In this document: positions 12,006-22,800 of the stretch, in pieces
How positions within the stretch are numbered: the stretch's first letter is position 1
How the letters are laid out: each line of letters begins with the position of its first letter
Source of the DNA: Erigeron canadensis
Taxonomy: Eukaryota; Streptophyta; Magnoliopsida; Asterales; Asteraceae
Assembly: GCF_010389155.1 (NCBI RefSeq)
Contig: NC_057769.1
Span: 11,532,735-11,596,734, forward strand
Direction of reading: 5' to 3'
DNA: 64,000 nucleotides
Notes under the pieces: model-generated
Database searches by the model: none
What the model was told of the DNA's origin: nothing
The model's input: only the letters and a program-made list of their open reading frames with translations
Made by a program: the position numbers and the translations under genes

Positions 12006-12899
12006 CTAGATTTTAGGTCCGTGTATAATACACGGAGTTTACGGCGTTATTAGTATTAGATGCTGATTTATTATAGTTTAAAATTTTATACTATTCAGAG
12101 TAATAAAAAAATTGATCTATATCAACACTTTGAGTTTTATATTGAAAAATTTATCAAAAATACGTTCATCGAAGTTGTTTACTGTGACATGCTTAGTGAT
12201 ATTTGAATATTAAAAAATATAATATGTCCATCAAATTAGTAAATTGTGACATAGTTAGCGATATTTGAATATTTGAAAATCATAAGTATTTCAATTACTA
12301 AAAATATTTTCAATTACAGGTCATTATCATTTTATCTGCTTTATTATTACACATGGTGTATTACATTCTTATTTTACACTATTAGAAATAATATTTTATC
12401 TTTAGATTAAAGATATTTTAAATATTTCAATTGAAATATGACAAGTTATATGTTTTTCTTACAATGAATTATATTTTTGCATGCTTTATGTTTCTTATAT
12501 GCATCATTACAATTACTAAAAAGCACTTCAATATTAAATAATAGTACAATTTAAAATGTTAATATATTTACATTAAATTTTATTTATTGCTAATTAATTA
12601 ATTTTATGTTTATATGATAAAACATACTATTGGATATATATTGGTTATTATTCAATTGGATATATATTAGTTGTTATTTTACTGGATAAATATTAGCTAT
12701 TATTCTATTGGATATATATTAGTTATTATTTATTTATTTATTATATTAAAATTATTGGGTAAAAAGTGTAAATTTGTGATGGAAAACAAGAAAGTGTAAT
12801 TTAAAGTCAAAATTGAAAACAAAAGTCAACTTTAAGTAATCAAAAGTTGTGATTGGTCAATAAGTTATTAGAGCAACTGTGCTTTAATATAATAAAAGA
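12006..12899 (-). mobile_element. non-autonomous Helitron (894 bp)
   Basis: Read on the minus strand, the element starts TCTTTTATTATATTAAAGCA just after an A (5' end at 12899) and ends in CTAG just before a T (12006-12009). A perfect hairpin, CCGTGTAT-A-ATACACGG, lies about 10 bp inside the 3' end. These are textbook Helitron termini. The interior is very AT-rich, with repeats of a TTGGATATATATTAG word near 12630-12720, and has no coding region. It lies inside the putative 5' UTR intron of the YqgF-like gene. Confidence 0.8.
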
Positions 12900-12959
12900 T
12901 ATCAAACTTTGAAACACCCCCAAAATCCACTCTAGTTTTGTAATCACTAAAGTCATGAA

Positions 12960-13326
12960 CAGTTCCGGCTTAATAATCTAGGGGGCCTTAAGCGAAATCT
13001 ATTTTGGAGGCCTAGGGCCCTAGGCCATCAACATATAAAACAAAGTTAGCAAAAAAAGGATACCTGACTACTGTGAAAGGCACTGCCTTAAGTGAAATCT
13101 ATTTTGGTCTCCTGCCTTTCTTATCATGTAGACATGTAGTTCCCCTTTTATTTTTTATAAAGCCATAGCAATATGCCAATAGCCGCTTAATTTTTTTCCA
13201 TTTTTATAATAATATTAGCCTAAATATCTATAACACTAAACTCACTCTACAAAATATGGAGGCCCAAGAAAAATGGGGGCCCAAAGCAGGTGCTTATCCT
13301 TGACTACTATTAAGCTAGCTCTGGCC
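12960..13326. mobile_element. hAT-like MITE (CAG-type ends)
   Basis: The left end CAGTTCCGGCTTAATAATCT and the reverse complement of the right end CAGAGCTAGCTTAATAGTAG form imperfect terminal inverted repeats. The interior has GGGGCC/GGCCC-rich patches and no coding frame. Flanking 8-mers (GTCATGAA and GCCTTAAG) match poorly, so assignment to hAT rests on the CAG ends only. Confidence 0.45.
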
Positions 13327-13860
13327 TTAAGATTAGTTTTGTTTTTTTTTTTTTTTCCTATTTTAAAAAAATTGGTTCACACATTAGGTTAGAACCATAA
13401 TACCCCATAGCCTTGTTTTAGCCTCATGATAACTTTCCTTAAACGTACCCACACACTTTTTCTCCCTTTTCATCCTATACTTTTGTTTTCTATACTAGGT
13501 TATACAAGAATGTTCATCAATTCATCCTCATGTTCTTGAAAGATAAAGAACATCTTATACTCCTTTTTTTATGATACCTTTAATCTTTCTACTTGTTTCT
13601 TCTTTGGATATAGTTTGTGAGTTATAAAGATCCTATCATGGTAAATCTTGTTTTAAAAATATATTGTAGGTGAAGCTAGTGTATCTAATTGTGGTTATGT
13701 TATAGTTATTAAAGTTTGGTTTTTGAAAGTTGAATATATTTGATATTAATATACAATCTGTTTTGTTGTTGTAATTTTCGTTTTTTGTCCTAAAATCTTT
13801 ATATTTAGGAAATGAAAAAAGAAGAAAAGCTTGACTAATATTTGTTTATGGTTGTATAGG

Positions 13861-15728
13861 ATGAAGTATCTAAAACCATATCCGATGTTTGAATACCTAA
13901 TGAAGCTCGAGGGTTTCAAACAGAGACCCTTGCTTGGGATGGACGTTGGAAAAACATGCATAGGGGTCTCTGTTTCAGATCCAAGCCATCAAATCGCTCA
14001 GCCTTTGAGGTAACAATATGTTTTTTGGTAACAATCTGGTGGTTGTCCGTGGGTGAGTAATAATTAATGAGTACTGACAAAATAAAAATTCACGTAGTGT
14101 ATAATCAGATAAAATTTTGCTAATGGTTATATGATAGATGATTACTCTAACTGAAACCACCTAGTTACCTATATATTGAACCTAGTCCTAGACATTTAAA
14201 CTCCCTTCTTAGATTAAAATCTCCCTTACACCAAAATGTCATATATCATGATATAATTAAAACACGGGACCCACTTAAAACGGCTATTTATCAGGATATA
14301 TCAACTCGATATAACAAAAGCACATTGAGACACCATCTTCCAATGCTAATTCCATTAGTGCTAATTTTTTACAATTAATTAAATAATTATATTACCTTTA
14401 ATTGAAAGCACATAATAGCTTTCAGAATGCATATCCGTATACCCACAAGAAGAAGTAGCAATATGTGTGACACATTCACTTAACAAAGCTGTATAGTGTT
14501 CACGAAGTTCTTTTTTCGACCAAAGTCCCTTTTAAAGTGTACACATAGAAATACTTATAATATATCAAATCTGTATGAAGTGTAGAAGTTTCCACCATGG
14601 TGTTAAAAAATAGGAAATCAAGTGCAAGGAAACCCAAAAATGTTTAGCTTAGTAATTGTTTTGATGCCGGCATAAGAGGGATAAATTCATGAGAGAAGAA
14701 TTTAGTATGAAAATTACATTGATGTTTGGGAGAAGAAATGTTTTTAGTTTAACAATGGTAGGGTTATATATTAGATGGAGAATAGGTTTTAAGTTTTTTA
14801 TTAAGCCCTACTTGTTTTATTGTGTGAGTTTAGTAAGATTCACATGGTTGGGAGATGAAATTAACAAGAAGTTTCAATTCAATGTTAGGTAAATTGAGGC
14901 TTTTGATTAATCATCCGGATATTAAGGCCGACAATTTTTTAAATTGTGTAGGAGTTTCAACTCGGAATATGACAATCTCCAAAAAGAGATCGGAGAGCTC
15001 GTAAGTTTGTTAGCTTTTCTTTTTCTTTGTGCATAAATTAAGTTTTTTATGCCTTTTTTAATTTAATATTCCACACAAGAATTGTAAAGTAATAATGTGG
15101 TTTTTCAACTTGTATGTAGATTTCCTCCCATAATACATCAGGTCTAGTGCTTGGGTGGCGTACTTATAACATGAAGCCTACCGAGAACGTAAATTCCTAT
15201 TTGATATTATAATTTCACTATTTCAGACCACCTAATTAGTAACTTTGCTTAGGATGTAAGGAACATGTGTGATTGTGCTAACTTTTGTTTTTTTAATTTA
15301 TGTCAGGCTCTACTGGTAGCACAATTTGCTAAGACGCTACAACAAAGGCATGATTTCGGTGATCTTCACTTTACCGTTTGGGATGCGAATTACGCAACTA
15401 AGGTGTGCATGAACCAAAATCTATTATATATTTTGAATTTTGCTTAGTAAATACTGATGTTTATAATTTGTTAACAGAGTGCGGAACTCCTCATCAAAAA
15501 GTTGAATTACTTACCCGGTGAAGAAAAAGGCGATCTACAGATGCTTGCTTCCTCTTGTATTCTACAGGTATTAGCTCTCTTTTCTGTCAATTAAATTCTT
15601 ATCCGTTCAATGTTAATTCTAATGGGTGTTTGTTTTTTGGGTAGGGCTATTTGGATTTTCTGAATTGTGACAAATCTCGTCTCAAGCCATGGAGCCTCAA
15701 GCTATGGAGCCCTGATCTTGATGAGTAA
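13861..15728 (+). CDS. YqgF/RNase H-fold protein (putative Holliday junction resolvase-like)
   Basis: Exons are 13861-14009, 14952-15000, 15120-15188, 15307-15402, 15478-15567 and 15645-15728, all with GT/AG borders and consistent phase, giving 178 aa. The N-terminal MKYLKPYPMFEYLMKLEG leads into LLGMDVGKTCIGVSVSDPS, the first acidic motif (D-x-G) and SD of the YqgF/RuvX fold. GLVLGWRTYNM occupies the usual G-x-P position and KGDLQMLASSCILQ the last Asp-bearing helix. Bacterial YqgF processes the pre-16S rRNA end; the small plant homologues are poorly characterised. The usual D-E-R motif reads D-A-N (VWDANYATK), so the Glu often counted as catalytic is missing. No targeting peptide is evident. 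Two introns carry short open frames that are not coding. Confidence 0.8.
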
Positions 15729-17326
15729 CAAGCTTATATTTCATTTAACCAAAATTGAAACAGTCATCTATGTACAAACTTATGTAAAAGCTTTTTATGA
15801 TTTCTGCACTTTCTTTTGCCAAAGTAGAATGAAAAAGTAGAAAATCTTCATATCTACATCATCTAATCCTTACATAAATTAAAACAGATTGGGTATGAAA
15901 TGCAGGCCACAGTGCCACACTCTCTTTCCTAAAATCTCGTTAACATCCTATGTTAATTAAATTAAATTCCTACAAGCTGAAAAGGCACATCATCTTTGTA
16001 TTATCTTAAACTACAGCAGGCTGAATTATAACACTTAATCCTGGAAGAAGAAAAATGAACAAAAAAAAAAAGGCTCCTTGCATATTTAGCAGGTTGGGTT
16101 GGTTGGGTCGCAGTAGTATGAGCCCAAATGGGTCATATTTGTTAGGGACAACCTGTCGATATTTTACTGATTTTTAATGGCTAATGTGATAAATAAGATT
16201 ATAAAACTATATTGCTAAAATATAATTACAGTTATCCAAATAAAGTTGGCTTTTGAGGCGATAAGCATCTGAAAACGCTTTGGGCTACTCTCAATCTCTT
16301 TTCCCCAGTTCCAAATTTTTTTTTTTTTTATTTTTTTTTGAAAAGTAAACTTTTTATTTACACATACTCCGGCGAAACGCCGGCGGTAACTGTACAACAA
16401 TTTACATTAGTTTAAATTTATACCACGAGATATTCTTATATTTTGTGACACCTGAACCACAGAAAACCAAGACATTGGATGTTTTGGATAATTCCAGTGG
16501 CGTTCAAACATTGTCAAACCTCGCCTTGTTTCTTGCTTTCCAGATGCTCGTATCGCTCATTTCAAGAAAATTGCCACCTCGGATGCAGGTATTCAAAACA
16601 ACCTGGTTAGTTCATTACCTACGATTCTGAAGTAAAAGGATTGGATTATCTTACCAAATACAGCATTGTTCAAGGTAGCGATTGAACCCATTTTGTTCTT
16701 TTAAAAAAAGCATGAATTCCATTATCATTTCATTTATCTTCTTGACACATTCTCCATTATTGCTATGTATTTGCGTAATCCCATAACTACACAAGTAGTA
16801 AGGTTATAGTTGCCACTACCATGACAACCACTAGTCTTACCTTAGCAATGTACGCCATGAATGCAAAGAGTAAAACCAACGTCGGCGTATAAAAATCAGA
16901 TACAGTTCTGATGTAAAATGTGCAGGTCAAGTTTCTTGGGTCACGTCAAGGGTCAAAAGGGGTTGGCCCGAAACACTTGTTTGTCCAAAGTATACATAGT
17001 TATTAAGTCGTGTATATTTACTAAATTCAGAATCTCGTTAAATAATCATAGAGATTTAGGAGGTTTTATGCGTTTCACAAGGGAATACGAGATATCTTTT
17101 GACTCCTCTGCCCATTCTTCTCGCTAGCATAATTTTTTAAAAGCTTTCAATTTCATTTGATTGACCCTTTACAGACAAAATTGTTACTTCAAGGATACAA
17201 TAAAGAAAATGAGAAGATAGAATCTTATTTTATCGGTATATCAAAACTTTTTGAATCTCCATGAAACGTATCTGAAGTGTACACAAGTACACAAACATTT
17301 CAAAGATAGTAATCCCGGCAGAAACG
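15729..17326. other. intergenic with unidentified exon-like patch
   Basis: No complete gene. Around 16498-16598 a + strand frame reads IVKPRLVSCFPDARIAHFKK and ends before GT, which looks like a stray exon of a gene I do not recognise. A T-rich stretch followed by a palindromic CCGGCGAAACGCCGG lies at 16310-16385. Confidence 0.3.
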
Positions 17327-17414
17327 TAGAACATTGAGTTTGAAATGTGATCAAGAGCTAACATTTCACCTAGAACATTGAGTTTGAAATGTGATCAAGA
17401 GCTAACATTTCACC
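17327..17414. repeat. perfect 44-bp tandem duplication
   Basis: Two identical 44-bp copies (17327-17370 and 17371-17414), each starting TAGAACATTGAGTTTGAAAT. The identity implies a recent slippage or unequal exchange event. Confidence 0.9.
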
Positions 17415-17558
17415 TATTCTTAATATGAACGGAACGGCTAAAAGACATCCATAACTTGTTGAATCTGCTGAGAAAAGAATGTACACTTTCTCAACTAAAG
17501 TAGTAAACATTTTATAACATGTTACCCATTACCACCAAATATATATATATATATATAA

Positions 17559-17780
17559 GGTTTTGATCATTTGAAAACTAAAATTTTTGTGAAAACTAGA
17601 AAACTGTCAAACACATTGTGATCTGAATTTACACAATGTGTTTTTAATATGTTTTCTAAAAACACATTGTGTTTTATAAAAACACAATTAAAACACATTG
17701 TGTTAAATTCAGATCACAGTGTGTTTTGACTAGTTTTTTAGTTTTCATAGAAAATTTAGTTTTCAAATGAACATTTCACT
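17559..17780. mobile_element. foldback MITE with about 100-bp inverted repeats
   Basis: The left arm (TCATTTGAAAACTAAAATTT, then CACATTGTGATCTGAATTTA) is matched in reverse complement by the right arm, so most of the element forms one long hairpin. The centre holds several AACACATTGTG words. AT dinucleotide tracts flank both sides, which hides any target duplication. Confidence 0.65.
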
Positions 17781-18061
17781 ATATATATAATATATATATA
17801 TATGGGAACAATCAATATATATATATATATATATATTTAGATCTATGGTTCAATATTGTATCTAAGCTTAAACATCTTTGGTTCAAAGCGTACCAAATGA
17901 TGATTCCAGCACTTGGAGGTATCATTCAACCCTATATCATATCCCATTGCCCTGTGAAATGGATGGGACATAGAGTGCTTACAACTTGTGAGGTTACAAG
18001 GCTTGTAACATGAAATTCTTGTGGGACATACTTAATATTTATTGTTTTAAAATGAGTCAAA

Positions 18062-18600
18062 GGTTTTTTTTTTTTTTTTTTTCTTTTTGGATATTCAATA
18101 TAATTAGAAATATAAAACTAACGCAAAGCTAGAAACACAACGGAGTGTCGGAGTTCAAGATACAAAGGAAATTAAAGACTAAATTTACACCAATGGGGCC
18201 AATTAACATGAGGACTTTAAGATCGGGTCGTTAACCATAATAAACTAACCGACTTAGTGTCCTTAATGCTAATCGGAGTGATGAGGTCTTATTGGAAAAA
18301 AATGCATTTGTTTCTAATCTTCCATATCGTCCAACAATATGCTAGCATCACTAGATTGATGTACTCGCATTTGCTTGGTAGAATGTTGGGGTCTGTGTCA
18401 AAACTAAAAAGTGATCGTATGGTGGAAGGTTTAGCTAAATTCAAAGTGTTGAGCCATATTAAGATGTGAGTGACCATAGAGCACCTTCGAACAAGCAGTG
18501 GATGAATAAGTGACTTCAGGGAAATGTGTTGAAGGTTAAAACCAAAAAACTAACGTCTTTTGACAAAAACATCAATTTGGGACGAAATTAATCATCACAA
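18062..18600 (-). mobile_element. 5'-truncated LINE remnant
   Basis: A poly(T) run at about 18066-18083 (poly(A) on the minus strand) precedes a minus-strand frame at 18289-18477 that includes MLAYCWTIWKIRNKCIFF. This resembles the C-terminal W-x-I-W-K-x-R-N block that follows the zf-RVT domain in plant LINE proteins. No zinc ligands or RT core are preserved. Confidence 0.45.
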
Positions 18601-18777
18601 GGACGCCTATTCTTATTACCAATCGAAGGAGATGATTTATTTATAATAATGGAAGAGTAAATAAATAGTTTTTTTAATCTATTTTATTTTTTTAATTTAA
18701 TAAACAAAATGAAAAAGAAAGAAAAAGGATATCAAAAGGTTAAAAAAAATTAGTTATTAGTTTATTATTATACTAGA

Positions 18778-18985
18778 TTTAGGACTTATTTGTTTTTTAA
18801 CCATTAAGTGACTGAATTGATTAAGCGACTGAATAAATAAGTAATGTCTGTATGCATTAAGTCAACACAGTTGTTTTTTGTTTATTAAGTAAAAAAAAAA
18901 AACAAACACGTTTGATTACTTAATGGATTAAGTATTTTTGATTAATTCATAACTTAATTAATTAAGTCCTAAACAAACGCCACCT
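18778..18985. mobile_element. MITE related to the one at 30223-30458
   Basis: Ends are TTTAGGACTTATTTGTTTTT on the left and CTTAATTAATTAAGTCCTAA on the right, near-inverted copies. The interior words AATGTCTGTATGCATTAAGT and repeated CTTAAT/ATTAAG match the element near 30.3 kb in reverse orientation, so both belong to one non-coding family. Confidence 0.55.
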
Positions 18986-19860
18986 TAATCCATATAATGT
19001 AAGTTAATATGATTTTTAAAAATAAAGTAAGTTATCAAGTAAATATAAATAAAAAACCTTATAATTTTATAAATGAAAATATTATAAATATAATAGAAAA
19101 ACCGATAATTCAAATGTATCTCCGGAATGATAAATTTATAAATGATATTTATAAGTTAATTATGAAAACATGAAAGACGAATTTATTTAAAAAATGTTTT
19201 GTAGAAAAGTTATACATGATTATTTTTTTTTAGGAGATGAAAAGTAAATTTTAACAACCTGGGAGATGAAAACTGCAATTTACGAAAAATGTGAAATGAC
19301 TTTCTTGTCCTCATGTCTTACTCGCGTAGGATAACTTGACGGAAAAAAATAACGTAGTTGTCCCGGAGACAAAAATTGAAAAATTGTAAACTTTAGACTT
19401 TTTTTTTTCACTTTAGTGATGAAGGCTTGTTGCTGAGAGACCTAAGTTCGAAACCGGAAAAGGCAAGAGCTTTAATTTTATTAATCGTTATACTTTGGTT
19501 CGATTAAAATAAAGTTTTTCTTGCTCGTTGGGTAAGAGAATTTTATTTTTATAACGTGGACCTGGTTTAAAAAAACAAAAATGAAACTTACCAATTAGTT
19601 AGTCAGTCACGTTGTTACGACTCACGACTAATTACTTTGTAATAATTTTTTTGCATATGACATTAGTAGTGACTAGTGAGAACAGAAATCAGCTAGGGCT
19701 AAAAATAAGAAATTCCATTTTAAGACACACCAGTACCACACCAACACTGCCCCCCTGACTTTTCGATTAATCTTTACCGTTTCAGATCCCATAAAAAAAT
19801 ATCTTTCAATCGGAATCTTTGTTTGTAACCCCATTTCAAACATCTCTCGGGTCAAACCAT
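18986..19860. other. AT-rich promoter region of the EBS-like gene
   Basis: No coding region is supported. About 19790-19860 reads as a leader-like segment just before the EBS-like start codon. A GTTCGAAACC word at about 19448 resembles a tRNA B box, but no complete SINE is visible. Confidence 0.35.
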
Positions 19861-22800
19861 ATGGCTAAGACAAGTAGACCCACCAAACGAGACTTGGATT
19901 CTTACACAATCAAGGGTACTAATAAAGTTGTCAAAGGTATATCTATATCTATATCTATGTCTATATACACACACCCGTTTTTAGATTTCATTCTCAGATT
20001 TGGAATCATGGGTTTTTCAAAATTTTCTTTTTTTATGAATTTTTTTTGGAAGATTTTATTATTTGAGCTTGTTAGATTGTAATTGTGATATTTGATGTTG
20101 TTAATAATAAAGGTATAATTTTTGTTATTTATTTATTTTTTGGGATTAAGGGATAGATGAACAATAGTGGAAATAAGACTTATTAGCAATGCTATGTGTA
20201 ATTTAGATTAAAAATTCTAGATTCCGGGACCCGGGTTTCAAGTTTTAGGTACTTGTGAGCTAGAATTCAGTAGGAAGATTATCTTATTTTTCTTTTTGTT
20301 TTTTGAATTTGTGTGCCTATTTGGGTTAGGGTCAATGTGATTGATTTATGAAGGGTTTGAGTTTTGAAAATCGGGTTTTTGATGCCATAATTATTTGTAT
20401 ACCCGTTTACTGTATTTGATACCTTAGTGTAATTAATTGTTTTACTACAACTGATGGGAAATATGACATGAATTATGGGTTTGATTTACATGGATGACAA
20501 GTATATGCGTGTACATACACTGGATGAATATTTTGTAGGTTAAATAGGAGGTTCTAGTATAAGAAGGTAACTAACTATGGTTTGATTTCTTGTTTTTCTT
20601 TTCCATTTGCGATTCACATGTGAATAAGTTTGATAAAAATAAATAAAAAACCGTGAAAATTTCTGTGATGGTTTTCTGGACAAAAACGATGGTGTGCCAG
20701 TAAAGTTTGAAAGTAACTGGTGGCATGTATATGGATTAGGTTAATGGTTTTGTAAATGGAATTCTTGATAGTTGGTTACCTTTCTATGAGTTTTCTATGA
20801 GTTAGATACGAAGTGCGATACCCACTCACCTAAAGCATAATTAGACCAATGCCGGTGGTACCTAAAATGGAATAACTACTTAACTAGTTTTTTTTTTCTT
20901 TTTGATGTTTTAGTGTTTTAACTTTAAATGAGTACTCTTGTTGAAGTTCTTCGAACACCACACATTTATGTATGCATGACGTTCACCGTTATCTGTGTGC
21001 ATGTGATAGCTGTAGCACAACATTTACTATTATCTGTGCGCATATGATAGCTGTAGCATAACATTCACCGTTATTTGTGTGCATGGGATTAAGGGAATTA
21101 GATTTTTGCTAGATGAACAACAGTGGAAACAAGAATTATTATCAATGCTGTGTGTAATTTAGATTAATGATTTTAGATTCCGACATGGACGGAACTTATA
21201 AGGGACGAGAGGGGGTTGTAGCCCCTCCAAGGATCTTAGTTGTAACTACAAAATTTACATAAGAAAGTTTTACAAAGTCAATATATAATAACTTAATCAA
21301 AGTATTTAGTGATAGTGGTGCGCATTCATACACGTAAACAACCAAATTTGTTTATAAAGGAAAAAGTAACCTTAACTTGTTTAATGTTTTATAATATTAA
21401 CAATCTTAAGTTTTTAAGTGTATGTTAGTTTATACGTAATCATATGATAAAGAATCTAAAAGTTTCTCCCTTTTATTAGTTTGAAGAATTTAGGGTTCAA
21501 TCCTCATTAACAACAAAATGAAATATGATTTTTTTTAATAACATTACCTTTATCTTTAAAAAGGGATCTTTCTCAAACAGTATTTTACTCATTTCTCATA
21601 GAAGATAGGATAACTGTATCTCGATGTTAGTATAACAGCCCCCCTTAAAAAGATGGTCAAGTTCCGTCACTTATTCCGGGACTCAAGTTACTGGTAGGGC
21701 TGTAAACGAATAAAACGAACACAAACGGGGTTTATATCCTCTCATTTCCAAAAAACAGGGTTATAGGCTTTAACTTCGAGCCCAATATCACACGATCACA
21801 TGCTTTCAATATATAAGAAGTATTTATATTTAAACTTCTCTTAAAATATAGAAACTAGGTATTAACAACTTAATTTACACTTATATATATATATATATAT
21901 GAGGAATGTGAATATGTGACTATTATATACCTAAGTTTGAGTATCAACCCCTCACTTCTTAATATTTTAATCTATAAAAAACATGGAAGCCCAATTTAAT
22001 CTATAACTAAGCTTAGGTACATAACAACATATTCGCTTTTCTTTATATATATATATGATATAAAAGAAATATTTATATTTAAACTAATTTTTAAGAATAC
22101 AGTTGATTAATATTGATATATGTAAAGGAAAATAAACGAACGAATGTTCATGAACGCAAACGAACGATTGCTCACGAATGACTATTTACGAACATAAGCG
22201 AACAAAGTGTTCACCAACAGAATATCGAACGTTCATGAACATAAAGGAACGACGGAGAGGTTTGTTCTTTTTCGTTTCTTTTACTATACAAACAATTTTT
22301 TGTGTTCACTTACGTTCATTTATCTAAACGAATGAACACGAACGCCGAACGGTTCATGATCTATTCAGTTCATTTATAGCCCTAGTTGCAGGTTTTAGGC
22401 ACTTATGAGCTAGTAATTAGTAGGAAGATAATCTTCTTTTTCTCTTTTTAAATTTTTGTGCCTAGTTGGGTTAGGGTTAGTCTGATTGATTTGTGTAGTG
22501 TTTGAATTTTAAGAATCAGGTTTTTGATGTCATAATTATTTGTATACTAACTGATGGGAAATGTGACATGAATTATGGGTTTGATTTGCATGGAAAATAA
22601 CTAAATAAGTATGCGTGTAACTACACTGGATGAATCTTTTTTAGGGTTAAAAAGAGGTTCTAGCATAAGAAGGTAATTAGCTATGCTTTGATTTTTGTTT
22701 TGCGTTTCCATTTTCATTTCACATGTGAATAAGTTTGATAAAAATAACCCGTGATAACTTTTGAGATGGTTTTCCAGTAAAAATGATGGTGTGCTAGTAA

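Noticed and set aside
16445..16630. Possible gene from a coherent peptide (IVKPRLVSCFPDARIAHFKK)
   Set aside because: Only one exon-like patch with no start, partner exons or known family; kept as an unexplained fragment.
17530..17835. CRISPR-like regular repeats (CACATTGTG words)
   Set aside because: They are the arms of a foldback MITE; spacing is irregular and the genome is a plant's.
19425..19470. tRNA gene or SINE suggested by GTTCGAAACC
   Set aside because: No A box at the right distance, no cloverleaf, and no A-tail with duplications.
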